Below, one piece after another: positions 42,397-51,840 of a stretch of DNA of 64,000 nucleotides. Position 1 is the first letter of the stretch. Each line of letters starts with the position of its first letter. The notes below the pieces were generated by a model. That model did no database searches and was not told the origin of the DNA. It worked only from the letters and a program-made list of their open reading frames with translations. A program made the translations under genes and the position numbers. The DNA comes from Flavobacteriaceae bacterium UBA7302. GTDB lineage: Bacteria > Bacteroidota > Bacteroidia > Flavobacteriales > Flavobacteriaceae. The stretch lies in contig DKQS01000006.1 of assembly GCA_002471825.1 (NCBI GenBank), forward strand, positions 186,001-250,000, read 5' to 3'.

Positions 42397-43356
42397 ATGC
42401 TCAATGTTGGGGTTTTAGGTGCAGGTCATCTTGGTAAAATTCACTTGCGACTTTTACAACAATCTACACTTTATAATTTGGTAGGATTTTACGATCCTGA
42501 TCAAGAGAACTCAAAGAAAGTTTCTGAAGAATTTGGTTATAAACCCTTTGATAGCATCGAAAGTTTGATTGATGCCGTCGAAGTAGTTGATATTGTGACA
42601 CCTACCTTATCACATTTTGATTGTGCCAAAATGGCCATCGAAAAAGGAAGACATATTTTCATTGAAAAGCCCATCGCAAATACCGTTATTGAAGCGGAAG
42701 CTATGGTCACATTAGCAAGCCAATACCATGTGAAAGGACAGGTTGGTCATGTAGAACGATTCAATCCAGCATTCACCGCCGTGAAAGACACCATCAATAC
42801 TCCAATGTTTATTGAAGCTCACCGATTGGCAGAGTTCAATCCAAGAGGTACTGATGTATCTGTGGTATTAGATTTAATGATTCATGATATTGATATCATT
42901 TTAGCCACCGTAAAAAGTAAGGTGGTTGATATTCAATCTAGCGGTATATCTGTGATTTCTGAAACTCCAGATATTGCCAATGCACGAATTGCCTTTGAAA
43001 ATGGTTGTGTTGCCAATCTTACCGCAAGTAGAATTTCGTTGAAGAACATGCGTAAAATTCGCTTTTTTCAAAAGGACGCCTACATCTCCGTAGACATGCT
43101 GGAGAAAAAATCTGAAGTCGTAAAAATGAAAGACGCTCCAGAGAAACCTGGTGATTTTGATATGATCTTGGAAAATGCCGAAGGAGTTAAAAAACAGATC
43201 TACTTCGACAATCCAGATGTTCAACCAAACAACGCAATTCTTGACGAACTAGAAACCTTTGCCCAAGCAATTGCAAAGAATTCTGAACCTATTGTTAGCT
43301 TAGGACACGGAACGGAAAACTTAAGAATAGCACATCAAATAATAGATAATTTTTAG
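42397..43356 (+). CDS. Gfo/Idh/MocA-family oxidoreductase
   Basis: A 319-residue dehydrogenase. The N-terminal NAD(P)-binding domain is GVLGAGHLGKIHLRLL, with the conserved EKP motif (IFIEKPIANT). The C-terminal catalytic-like domain includes VGHVERFNPAF and DLMIHDIDIILA. The substrate is unknown. A perfect -7 box TATCTTTG lies at 42352-42359. It is followed by the hydroxyacyl-CoA dehydrogenase gene after six bases. Confidence 0.88.
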   Translation: MLNVGVLGAGHLGKIHLRLLQQSTLYNLVGFYDPDQENSKKVSEEFGYKPFDSIESLIDAVEVVDIVTPTLSHFDCAKMAIEKGRHIFIEKPIANTVIEAEAMVTLASQYHVKGQVGHVERFNPAFTAVKDTINTPMFIEAHRLAEFNPRGTDVSVVLDLMIHDIDIILATVKSKVVDIQSSGISVISETPDIANARIAFENGCVANLTASRISLKNMRKIRFFQKDAYISVDMLEKKSEVVKMKDAPEKPGDFDMILENAEGVKKQIYFDNPDVQPNNAILDELETFAQAIAKNSEPIVSLGHGTENLRIAHQIIDNF

Positions 43357-43362
43357 AATTTT

Positions 43363-44250
43363 ATGAAGAATATAGCAGTGATTGGAGCTGGAACTATGGG
43401 GAATGGTATTGCCCATACTTTTGCTCAATTTGGATTTAATGTAAAGTTGATAGACATTTCTGAAGCCGCTTTGGAAAGAGGATTGGCAACCATCGGTAAA
43501 AATCTTGACCGTATGATTGCTAAGGAAAAAATAACGGAAGCAGACAAAACGGCTACCTTAAACAACATCGTTACTTTCACCAGCATTCCTGAGGGAACCA
43601 AAGGTGTGGAATTGGTGGTTGAAGCTGCCACTGAAAACATCGATTTAAAGCTATCCATCTTTAAACAATTGGATGAAGTTTGTGCTCCAGATACCATCCT
43701 CGCAACCAACACGTCTTCCATTTCCATCACTCAAATCGCTGCGGTGACCAATCGTCCAGATAAGGTAATCGGAATGCACTTTATGAATCCGGTTCCGATT
43801 ATGAAATTGGTTGAGATTATTAGGGGATACAGTACTTCAGATGTGGTGAATGATCAAATTGTAGCACTTTCAAAAGAAGTAAATAAAATTCCTGTTGAGG
43901 TAAATGATTACCCAGGATTTGTAGCAAACAGAATTTTAATGCCTATGATTAATGAATCCATTGAAACCTTATACAATGGAGTTGCCGGTGTTAAAGAAAT
44001 TGATACGGTAATGAAACTCGGTATGGCACACCCAATGGGTCCATTACAATTGGCTGATTTTATTGGGTTGGATGTATGCCTCTCTATTTTACAAGTAATG
44101 TATGACGGGTTTAAAAACCCCAAGTACGCTCCTTGCCCACTCTTAGTGAATATGGTTACAGCCGGAAAGCTTGGTGTAAAATCTGGTGAAGGTTTTTACG
44201 ACTATTCTACTTCAAGAAAGGCCGAAGTGGTTGCTCCTATGTTTTCCTAA
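43363..44250 (+). CDS. 3-hydroxyacyl-CoA (3-hydroxybutyryl-CoA) dehydrogenase
   Basis: A 295-residue single-function enzyme with the NAD site IGAGTMGNGIAHTFAQFG, the catalytic histidine in IGMHFMNPVPIMKLVE, and NDYPGFVANRILMPMINE. It oxidises 3-hydroxyacyl-CoA in fatty-acid or butyrate metabolism; length and sequence fit the short-chain (Hbd) type. It is in the run Gfo/Idh - hbd - PagL-like, with the next ATG directly after its stop. Confidence 0.92.
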   Translation: MKNIAVIGAGTMGNGIAHTFAQFGFNVKLIDISEAALERGLATIGKNLDRMIAKEKITEADKTATLNNIVTFTSIPEGTKGVELVVEAATENIDLKLSIFKQLDEVCAPDTILATNTSSISITQIAAVTNRPDKVIGMHFMNPVPIMKLVEIIRGYSTSDVVNDQIVALSKEVNKIPVEVNDYPGFVANRILMPMINESIETLYNGVAGVKEIDTVMKLGMAHPMGPLQLADFIGLDVCLSILQVMYDGFKNPKYAPCPLLVNMVTAGKLGVKSGEGFYDYSTSRKAEVVAPMFS

Positions 44251-44895
44251 ATGATGTCGCGATTTAAAATCGTATTTATATTCCTACTAAGCATACCTGT
44301 TTTTAGTCAGGACGACAAGAACTCCATTTTTACTCCTGATGAAATAGGTGTGCTTTTCAATTATACAACAGAAGAGAATTTTCTTTTCAATGATCCAGAT
44401 TATACTTATAAGGCCTATGTGCTAAAGTTTCAAGGGTTTTATGACCTAAAAACCTGGGGAAACACAGGCCTACAACTTATTATTTCCCCACAAATCCATA
44501 ATATTCAACACCAATTAGTAAATGAACAATTCGTAACTCCGGCAGAACCCGATTATCTGAACAAACGGAACGAATTCACTCAATTGAAAACCCTTACCCT
44601 GCTGGGGGTGGAATTCGGAATTTCATTAAAGCAAAAAATCTTTTCGAAGTTGCAAGGAGTACTAACTGCAGGTTTAGGGATTGCCCATATCGATCGGAGA
44701 ACTGAACGGCTTGCAAGCGGTTTTACCTTCATAGAAAATGGCTCTCTTGGATTGTTATATGAAATCTCTTCAAAATATCAATTGTATTCAGGGATTCAAA
44801 TTGGCCATGTTTCCAACTTTGATTTTAAGCACCCCAATAGCGGCTATAACAATCTAGGAGCGGAATTTGGGATTCGCTATCAACTTCAGCGTTAG
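44251..44895 (+). CDS. PagL-like acyloxyacyl hydrolase (outer-membrane protein)
   Basis: A 214-residue exported beta-rich protein: signal peptide ending near PVFSQDD, strands, and near the C-terminus GHVSNFDFKHPNSGYNN, which has the HxSN pattern of PagL lipid A deacylases. A glutamate follows (LGAEFG), but its spacing from the serine may differ from that of PagL, so activity is uncertain. It starts at the first base after the dehydrogenase stop (ATG 44251 or 44254). Confidence 0.7.
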   Translation: MMSRFKIVFIFLLSIPVFSQDDKNSIFTPDEIGVLFNYTTEENFLFNDPDYTYKAYVLKFQGFYDLKTWGNTGLQLIISPQIHNIQHQLVNEQFVTPAEPDYLNKRNEFTQLKTLTLLGVEFGISLKQKIFSKLQGVLTAGLGIAHIDRRTERLASGFTFIENGSLGLLYEISSKYQLYSGIQIGHVSNFDFKHPNSGYNNLGAEFGIRYQLQR

Positions 44896-45010
44896 CGCAT
44901 TTAGAACAACTTTTATCACTTCATATATAGAGAATTTATGAGAACATTAACATTCTCAATAATAACTGAAATCAATTGTTTTTTTGTAATTTTATAAAAA
45001 ATAACTATCA

Positions 45011-45952
45011 ATGACCATTACTCAGTTAAAGTATGTTTTGTCAGTTGCCGAGTACAAAAATTTCACTGTGGCAGCTGAGCATAGTTTTGTAACCCAGCCT
45101 ACTCTAAGTATGCAAATTCAAAAACTTGAAGACGAGTTAGATGTACAAATATTCAATAGATCTAAAAAACCAATTGAATTAACAGAAGTTGGGAAAAAAA
45201 TTGTAGAACAGGCAAAGGTTATTGTTGATGAGAGCAATCGTATCGTAGATATTGTACACCAACAAAAAGGATTTATTGGTGGTGAATTCAAACTAGGAAT
45301 CATCCCAACCATCATGCCGACCCTTCTACCCATGTTCTTGAATAATTTCACCAAGAAATACCCAAAAGTGAAGTTGATCATTGAGGAACTTACCACTGAA
45401 GAAATTATTAGAAAACTTTCAGACGGTCATATTGACGCCGCCATAGCAGCGACACCTTTGGAAAATGAGGCCATCAAAGAAAGACCTTTGTATTATGAAC
45501 CCTTTGTTGGTTTGGTGCCGCACAATCACAGATTGTTCAACTCCGCGAGCATCAATGTTGATGAGTTAGAAATTGAAGACATTTTACTGCTAGAAGACGG
45601 TCACTGTTTCAAAGACAGTGTTATCAATTTATGCAGAAATAGAAAGACAGATAACAAAAAAGGCTTCCAATTAGAAAGTGGAAGTTTCGATACGTTAATT
45701 AAGCTTTCTAAAGAGGGATTAGGAATGACTCTTCTTCCCTACTTGCATTCATTAGATCTTGCAGATCAGGATAAAAAGCTATTGAAGGAATTTGAAAGTC
45801 CGCCACCAGCGAGAGAGGTGAGTTTAATCTACCACAAGTCGCAGTTAAAAATGCAAATGATAGAGGCATTGAAAAAAGCTATTGATGGTGTGGTACGAGG
45901 AGCTATCTCCTTTTCAGATGTGAAAATTATTAGTCCACTTCAAAAGAAATAA
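45011..45952 (+). CDS. oxyR: Hydrogen peroxide-inducible genes activator OxyR
   Basis: A 313-residue LysR-type regulator. The winged HTH (TITQLKYVLSVAEYKNFTVA, then TLSMQIQKLEDEL) precedes a sensor domain with GHCFKDSVINLC, which keeps the two redox cysteines nine residues apart as in E. coli OxyR. This makes it a peroxide sensor likely to control genes such as catalases and peroxiredoxins. A -7-like TAATTTTA lies before the ATG. It ends at a bidirectional terminator. Confidence 0.93.
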   Translation: MTITQLKYVLSVAEYKNFTVAAEHSFVTQPTLSMQIQKLEDELDVQIFNRSKKPIELTEVGKKIVEQAKVIVDESNRIVDIVHQQKGFIGGEFKLGIIPTIMPTLLPMFLNNFTKKYPKVKLIIEELTTEEIIRKLSDGHIDAAIAATPLENEAIKERPLYYEPFVGLVPHNHRLFNSASINVDELEIEDILLLEDGHCFKDSVINLCRNRKTDNKKGFQLESGSFDTLIKLSKEGLGMTLLPYLHSLDLADQDKKLLKEFESPPPAREVSLIYHKSQLKMQMIEALKKAIDGVVRGAISFSDVKIISPLQKK

Positions 45953-45980
45953 AAAAAGAAGCTTTTCAGCTTCTTTTTTT
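45951..45980. terminator. Bidirectional terminator between oxyR and the ABC-F gene
   Basis: GAAGCT-TTTC-AGCTTC (45958-45973) with A7 before and T7 after. It overlaps the last codons of the convergent genes and serves both. Confidence 0.85.
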
Positions 45981-47598
45981 ATGCGTACATCTTTTCTCTT
46001 AACTCTTTGATCTTTTGATCATCCAAATATGCGTCAAAAGTAGCATGTCTATCAATGATACCATTGGGAGTTAGTTCTACAATACGATTGGCCACTGTTT
46101 GGGCAAATTCGTGATCGTGTGTTGAAAAGAGAATGGTTCCTTTAAAGTTTATCAATGAGTTGTTTAGTGCTTGAATTGATTCTAAGTCCAAGTGGTTCGT
46201 AGGTTCGTCGAGCATCAAAATATTTGCTCTTTTCATCATCATTTTAGACAACATGCATCGTACTTTTTCTCCTCCGGATAATACATTGCTCTTTTTTAAT
46301 GCCTCTTCACCAGAGAAAATCATTTTCCCCAAGAAACCTCGTAAAAAGACTTCTTCTCGCTCTTCTTCAGTTTGCGCATATTGACGCAACCAATCCACAA
46401 GGTTCAATTCGGCATCTTGAAAGTATTCTGAATTATCAAGTGGTAAGTACGATTGTGTAGTAGTTACTCCCCATGAAAAAGTACCTTTATCTGCTTGTTC
46501 TTTGCCAGCAATGATTTGAAAAAAGGCAGAAACGGCTTTTGAGTTTTTAGAAATAACCGCCACTTTATCATTTCTCTGAAGGTTTAAATCCACATTCTGG
46601 AATAAAACCTCGTTATCTAAGGACTTACTCAACCCTTCAATGTTTAAAATTTGATCTCCTGCTTCTCGATCACTTTTAAAAATAATCGCAGGATACCTTC
46701 TACTAGACGGTTTAATTTCATCCACATTCAGCTTTTCAATCATTTTCTTTCTTGAAGTCGCCTGTTTAGATTTCGCTACATTGGCCGAGAATCTTCGGAT
46801 AAATTCTTCCAATTCTTTCTTCTTCTCTTCAGCTTTCTTGTTCTGCTGAGCACGTTGCTTGGCTGCTAATTGGGACGATTCGTACCAAAAGGTATAGTTC
46901 CCAGAGTAATGCGTGATTTTTCCAAAATCAATATCTGATATGTGTGTACAAACGGCGTCTAAAAAGTGTCTGTCGTGAGAAACGACAATCACACAGTTAT
47001 CGTAATTCGCTAAAAAGTTTTCCAACCAACCAATAGTTTCAAAATCAAGGTCGTTGGTAGGCTCATCCATAATTAAGATATCAGGATTACCAAAAAGCGC
47101 CTGTGCCAACAAGACACGAACCTTTTGTTTTCCATCAAGATCCGTCATTTGAAGATAGTGCTGGTCTTCTTTAATACCAAGGTTTGATAATAAGGCCGCA
47201 GCTTCAGAATCGGCATTCCAGCCATCCATTTCCTCAAATTTCACCTGTAGTTCACCAATTTTCTCGGCATTTTCATCCGAGTAATCAGCATATAAGGCGT
47301 CAATCTCTTTTTTTATGGTGTACAATTCTTTGTTCCCCATTACCACCGCTTCCAAAACAGGATATTCATCATAGGCATTGTGATTCTGTTCAAGAACTGA
47401 CATTCTTTTTCCAGGTTCAATGTGCACATTTCCAGAAGTAGGTTCCATTTTCCCTGAGATGATTTTCAGGAAGGTGGACTTACCTGCTCCATTGGCTCCA
47501 ATAATTCCGTAACAATTGCCCTGTTGGAACTTTGTGTTTACTTCATCAAATAATACGCGCTTTCCGAACTGTACTGAAAGGTTTGATACCGATAACAT
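45979..47598 (-). CDS. ABC-F family ATPase (YbiT-like ribosome-associated)
   Basis: A 539-residue cytosolic protein with two ABC domains and no membrane segment. First Walker A: GANGAGKSTFLKIISG. The first signature is degenerate (LDGKQKVRVLLAQAL), as in YbiT. The second is LSGGEKVRCMLSKMM followed by MLDEPTNHLDLES. A charged linker (about 240-300) separates them. ABC-F proteins act on the ribosome during translation stalling; this subgroup's exact role is not settled. A minus-strand -7 TACTTTTG lies at 47614-47621. Confidence 0.9.
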   Translation of the reverse strand: MLSVSNLSVQFGKRVLFDEVNTKFQQGNCYGIIGANGAGKSTFLKIISGKMEPTSGNVHIEPGKRMSVLEQNHNAYDEYPVLEAVVMGNKELYTIKKEIDALYADYSDENAEKIGELQVKFEEMDGWNADSEAAALLSNLGIKEDQHYLQMTDLDGKQKVRVLLAQALFGNPDILIMDEPTNDLDFETIGWLENFLANYDNCVIVVSHDRHFLDAVCTHISDIDFGKITHYSGNYTFWYESSQLAAKQRAQQNKKAEEKKKELEEFIRRFSANVAKSKQATSRKKMIEKLNVDEIKPSSRRYPAIIFKSDREAGDQILNIEGLSKSLDNEVLFQNVDLNLQRNDKVAVISKNSKAVSAFFQIIAGKEQADKGTFSWGVTTTQSYLPLDNSEYFQDAELNLVDWLRQYAQTEEEREEVFLRGFLGKMIFSGEEALKKSNVLSGGEKVRCMLSKMMMKRANILMLDEPTNHLDLESIQALNNSLINFKGTILFSTHDHEFAQTVANRIVELTPNGIIDRHATFDAYLDDQKIKELREKMYA

Positions 47599-47775
47599 AG
47601 GTTAAAATTTTTGCAAAAGTAAGGAATAGAAATTTCTTAAAAGATTTGATTTTCCATAGAATTTTTAATTTTTTTGAAAGAAATATTTTTGGAACATCTT
47701 AAATGTAATTTAACAGCGCCTTAACAAGACCCCTTGGTAGCAATACCTACATTTGAAGATTGGATGAAATTGACA

Positions 47776-49161
47776 ATGAAGAACATAATATTAAAAACAA
47801 TACTCTTAACTTTTAGTCTGTTTTTGATGCTTGCCTGTGAGGGAAAAAAGGAGGAGTTTACCTACTTTGGAGGTAAAATCATCAATCCCAAAACAGATAA
47901 TGTAATTCTTTACTACCAAGAAAAACCCATCGATACCCTTTACTTAGATTCGAACAACAAATTCATGGGATCCTTTACTGATATGAAGGAAGGATTGTAT
48001 TACTTTATTCATGGGATCGAAAATCAATACATGTATTTAGAGCCGAAAGATAGTTTAATGATTCGCCTAAATTCATGGGATTTTGATGAATCATTGGTAT
48101 TTGCTGGAAAAGGAGCGGATCGAAACAACATGCTTATTGATTGTTTCTTAGCTTACGAAAAAGAAAGATCATTCTTCTACGATACGTACACGAAGAATCC
48201 AAAGGATTTCAAGGAAAAGGTTGATTCTTTGCTTGACACCAAAATGGAAACCTATGAGAATTTTGTTTTGAACTATCCTGAGGAAACAGAAGGTTACAAG
48301 CAAATTTTGAAGATTGCACTCACCTATCCTACCTATGGAAGAATTGAACGCTATCCGATTGCTCATGTGAAGGCACATAAGAAGAATGAATTTCCGGAGA
48401 TAGAACAGAGCTTTTATGAATTCCGTGGCGAGGTGGCACACAACCATTCGGATTTGATGTATTATCCACCGTACTCGAACTACGTTCGTAATTATCTTTA
48501 CAATCAAACGTATGCTTTGGGTCACAAACCCATGCATGATCACTATTCTTCAAAGTTCACCAATGATCTATTAGCCACCATTCATAAAAGCATTGAATGT
48601 GAAACAACAAGAAATGCTTTTTTGAAACAAACGGTGATAAGTCATTTCTTCAACAAATCATCATGTGAGCTAAACCAAGACACTTTCGATACGTTCTTAA
48701 GTTTAACTTCAAACGACAAGGATAAAGAGCTTATTAACAATCTTTTAAGCGATACTAAGAGTGTTCATGAAAACAAAAAGCTAACTGATTTCCAGGTAAC
48801 CGATTACAATGGAGCATCTCATAGCATCAATAAAGTAATCAAAGGAAAAAACAGTTTTCTATTCTTCTGGAATCCTGAGTATGTTTCTGAATCATACATT
48901 ACATCCAGAATCAATTATTTGACGAAAACCTACCCAGAAATTCAGTTTATAGAAATTAAAATGAATGGACAATCTCGAAAACACATTCGTGCTATTGACA
49001 TCAAACATCAGTTTTATCTTAACAAAGAAAGTGCTGCCCATAGCTTCTTAACTAGTAAATTACCAAGAGCCATTTTGGTTGATAAGAAAGGTAAGGTTCA
49101 AAACTGTTATGCTTCCATTTCATCCAACAATTTGAAGCCCTACCTAGCTAATTTGCAATAA
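47776..49161 (+). CDS. Lipoprotein with C-terminal thioredoxin-like fold lacking CxxC
   Basis: About 461 residues. The signal peptide TILLTFSLFLMLACEG has a lipobox ending in cysteine. The N-terminal part resembles domains found before TlpA-like thioredoxins in Bacteroidota (FGGKIINPKTDNVILYYQEK). The C-terminal 120 residues have the thioredoxin-like pattern (SFLFFWNPEY, ..., LPRAILVDKKGKV) but no CxxC, so a redox function is unlikely. The frame opens at 47734, but a -7 box TACATTTG at 47748-47755 lies inside it, so ATG 47776 is preferred. Confidence 0.75.
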   Translation: MKNIILKTILLTFSLFLMLACEGKKEEFTYFGGKIINPKTDNVILYYQEKPIDTLYLDSNNKFMGSFTDMKEGLYYFIHGIENQYMYLEPKDSLMIRLNSWDFDESLVFAGKGADRNNMLIDCFLAYEKERSFFYDTYTKNPKDFKEKVDSLLDTKMETYENFVLNYPEETEGYKQILKIALTYPTYGRIERYPIAHVKAHKKNEFPEIEQSFYEFRGEVAHNHSDLMYYPPYSNYVRNYLYNQTYALGHKPMHDHYSSKFTNDLLATIHKSIECETTRNAFLKQTVISHFFNKSSCELNQDTFDTFLSLTSNDKDKELINNLLSDTKSVHENKKLTDFQVTDYNGASHSINKVIKGKNSFLFFWNPEYVSESYITSRINYLTKTYPEIQFIEIKMNGQSRKHIRAIDIKHQFYLNKESAAHSFLTSKLPRAILVDKKGKVQNCYASISSNNLKPYLANLQ

Positions 49162-49186
49162 TAGCTTCTAATCCAATAACTTGTAC

Positions 49187-49271
49187 TATCTTTGCCGCTC
49201 ACAATTTTAGAGTGACGTCGACAATTGGCGGTTTACAGATGGGTATCTGTGAATCAATTTAAATCACAGAT
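49187..49271 (+). promoter_or_regulatory. Promoter box and structured leader of the DEAD-box helicase gene
   Basis: A -7 box TATCTTTG (49187-49194) starts a leader of about 70 nt. Two hairpins compete: ACAGAT-GGGT-ATCTGT (49235-49250) and ATCTGTGA-N11-TCACAGAT (49245-49252 with 49264-49271). The second ends on the base before the ATG at 49272. They share ATCTGT, so only one can form. The outcome would decide how open the start codon is. Confidence 0.6.
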
Positions 49272-51005
49272 ATGAAAACATTTAAGCAACTTGGATTGAA
49301 CGAATCCATATGTACAGCCTTGAGTAGTATTGGCTACGAATCACCTACTCCCATTCAAGAAAAAACAATTCCGGAAATCTTATCGAAAGATGTTGATGTA
49401 AAAGCATTTGCTCAAACAGGTACTGGTAAAACGGCCGCATTTAGTTTGCCAATCCTTGAGAAAATTGATTATTCTGACAATACCGTTCAGGCGGTAATCT
49501 TATCTCCAACAAGAGAACTAGCCATTCAAATCGGTAAGAACATTGAAGAATTCTCTCAAAATTTGGCCAAAGTAAAAGTGCTTACCGTTTATGGAGGTTC
49601 TAACATTGAAGAACAAATCCGAACCTTAAAAAGAGGAGTTCAAATTGTGGTGGGTACACCTGGTCGTACGCTCGACTTATTAAAAAGAAAAGCTTTGAAA
49701 CTTTCTACCACCAAGTTCGTGGTATTGGATGAAGCAGATGAAATGCTCAATATGGGATTCAAGGAAGACTTGGATGCCATTGTGAAATATACTCCTAAAA
49801 CCAAGCAGAGCTTACTTTTTTCAGCAACCTTCCCGAAAGAAGTGGAAGAAATCGCTTCCAATTATTTAAAGAATCCTATTGAAATATCGGCAGGTCAAAA
49901 GAATACCGGAACTGCAAATGTAACTCATCAATTTTACCGAGTTACTGAAAAAACCAGGTATTTGGTACTGAAACGAATTGTTGACCTGTATCCTGAGGTC
50001 TATGGTATTGTCTTTTGTAGAACCCGTAAAGACACCCAAAAGATTGCCGATCAATTGATTCAAGATGGATACAATGCAGATGCACTGCATGGCGATTTGA
50101 GTCAATCCCAACGTGATGCGGTAATGTCAAAGTTTAGAGGGCGAAACATTCAACTTTTAATAGCTACCGATGTGGCTGCCAGAGGATTGGATGTGGATGA
50201 TTTAACACATGTCATCAACCATAAACTTCCCGATCAGATAGAAAACTATACGCATAGAAGCGGTAGAACAGGAAGAGCCGGAAAAAACGGAATCTCGATT
50301 ATTCTTGCCAACAGAAATGAGGTGGTAAAGTTGAAGTCCATCGAACGCATTCTCAAACAACCAATTGAGGAGGCTCAGATTCCGAGTGGCGAAGAGATTT
50401 GCGAAAAGCAGTTAATGCATCTCCTTAAAAAAGTAAAGGCAAATTCTGTCGATACCACAAGGGTAAATTCGTTTTTACCTCGTATTTACGAACAATTGGA
50501 AGGTTTTGATCGTGAAGAATTAATCAAACGATTTGTAGCGTTGGAATTTAATACACTTCTCCACTACTATGAGAATGCTCAAGATATCAACGACATTATT
50601 TCCAACGACAAAGGATCTCGAAAGAAATCGAACATCAATATGACCCGATTCTTTATCAATCTTGGTCGTAAAGACCGATTGAGACCAGCCAAATTAATGG
50701 GATTGATCAATGAACAAGGGATTGGTAATGGGGTTGAAATTGGAGAGATAGATATTTTTGATTCTTTTTCCTTCTTTGAAATCGATGTGAAATTTACTGA
50801 TATCATTATCGCTGCTTTTGCGAAAAACAAACCGAGTTTTAATGGACGAAAGGCTGTGATTGAAGTCACTAAAAAAGACCCGAGTTCAGGTGGTCGGAAG
50901 CGTAAAGGTCGAGGTGATCGAAAAAGTACTAGAGGTCATCGAAAATCAGATCGAAAAAGTGATCGAAAACCAAGTGGATTCGGCAGAAAACGCAGAAAAA
51001 GGTAA
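49272..51005 (+). CDS. DEAD-box RNA helicase with DbpA-type RNA-binding domain
   Basis: A 577-residue helicase: Q motif (GYESPTPIQEKTIP), Walker A (AQTGTGKTAAF), DEAD (VLDEADEML), SAT (LFSATFPKE) and HRSGRTGRAG. A DbpA/CsdA C-terminal RNA-binding domain follows (about 455-535, MTRFFINLGRKDRLRP), then a basic tail with repeated HRKSDRKSDRK. It probably remodels rRNA or mRNA, for example in ribosome assembly or cold adaptation. The symbol deaD or csdA would fit but is not certain. Confidence 0.92.
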   Translation: MKTFKQLGLNESICTALSSIGYESPTPIQEKTIPEILSKDVDVKAFAQTGTGKTAAFSLPILEKIDYSDNTVQAVILSPTRELAIQIGKNIEEFSQNLAKVKVLTVYGGSNIEEQIRTLKRGVQIVVGTPGRTLDLLKRKALKLSTTKFVVLDEADEMLNMGFKEDLDAIVKYTPKTKQSLLFSATFPKEVEEIASNYLKNPIEISAGQKNTGTANVTHQFYRVTEKTRYLVLKRIVDLYPEVYGIVFCRTRKDTQKIADQLIQDGYNADALHGDLSQSQRDAVMSKFRGRNIQLLIATDVAARGLDVDDLTHVINHKLPDQIENYTHRSGRTGRAGKNGISIILANRNEVVKLKSIERILKQPIEEAQIPSGEEICEKQLMHLLKKVKANSVDTTRVNSFLPRIYEQLEGFDREELIKRFVALEFNTLLHYYENAQDINDIISNDKGSRKKSNINMTRFFINLGRKDRLRPAKLMGLINEQGIGNGVEIGEIDIFDSFSFFEIDVKFTDIIIAAFAKNKPSFNGRKAVIEVTKKDPSSGGRKRKGRGDRKSTRGHRKSDRKSDRKPSGFGRKRRKR

Positions 51006-51013
51006 TCCATTAC

Positions 51014-51736
51014 TTAGGCTTCAGCTTCTTCTTTTTCTTCAATAGTTCTGGCTTTGGTCAATGCCGTTGCCATGATACCCGCTGGAAGGGTCACTATTCC
51101 CACTCCGATAATCAATACGAAGAATGTAAAGATTTTTCCTCCAATGGTTACTGGAAAAACATCTCCATAGCCTACGGTAGTTAAGGTTACCACTGCCCAC
51201 CACAAACTATCGAATATGGAACTAAATCGCTCTGGTTGTGCTTGATTTTCGAAAAAATAAATCCCAGCTGCAGATAAGAATATCAATATTGAAGCGACCA
51301 TAAAAAACAAGATGATCTCTTCCCTAACGATATCAGCTGCTATTCGAAATCTTCGCAGAGCTCTATTGTACCGAACTAATTTTAAAGCCCTAAAGATTCT
51401 GAAAATTCTAAAGGCTCGTAACGACCTTAGATCGATTGCAAAATTCAAGTAGAATGGCAATATCGCTAGTAAATCAACCATTCCAAAAAAACTAAAAATA
51501 TATCGCAAAGGTTTGTCAGCCACATAGATTCGCAGTAGGTATTCAATGGAAAAAACAACCACACAAAATACTTCTATAAAGTATAACACACCCTTTACAA
51601 ATTCGCTGTTGTTTGGGAGGGTTTCTAGGGAAAATGCAATAAGGGATAAGATGATTAAAAATTGAATGGAGTAATCAAAAATTTTTCCTTTTTTCGTGGT
51701 ATTATCTTCTACAATGAGTTTTAATTTTCTTTTCAT
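51014..51736 (-). CDS. Voltage-gated potassium channel-type ion transporter
   Basis: A 240-residue six-helix channel. The voltage-sensor helix carries regularly spaced arginines (RSLRAFRIFRIFRALKLVR), followed by the pore loop with the K+ selectivity filter TVGYGD (WWAVVTLTTVGYGDVFP). It resembles KvAP/Kch-type channels of the Ion_trans family. A single unit, presumably tetrameric in the inner membrane. It converges on the helicase gene, ending eight bases from it. Confidence 0.9.
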   Translation of the reverse strand: MKRKLKLIVEDNTTKKGKIFDYSIQFLIILSLIAFSLETLPNNSEFVKGVLYFIEVFCVVVFSIEYLLRIYVADKPLRYIFSFFGMVDLLAILPFYLNFAIDLRSLRAFRIFRIFRALKLVRYNRALRRFRIAADIVREEIILFFMVASILIFLSAAGIYFFENQAQPERFSSIFDSLWWAVVTLTTVGYGDVFPVTIGGKIFTFFVLIIGVGIVTLPAGIMATALTKARTIEEKEEAEA

Positions 51737-51840
51737 TAGGAAGCTTTTGGTTAGTTAAGTACAATTTAGCGGGAGTGCGTTAAGCGCTCATCTAAATTAT
51801 ATTTTCTAAATTACCATTTCTTTTTAATTCTATGAAATAG

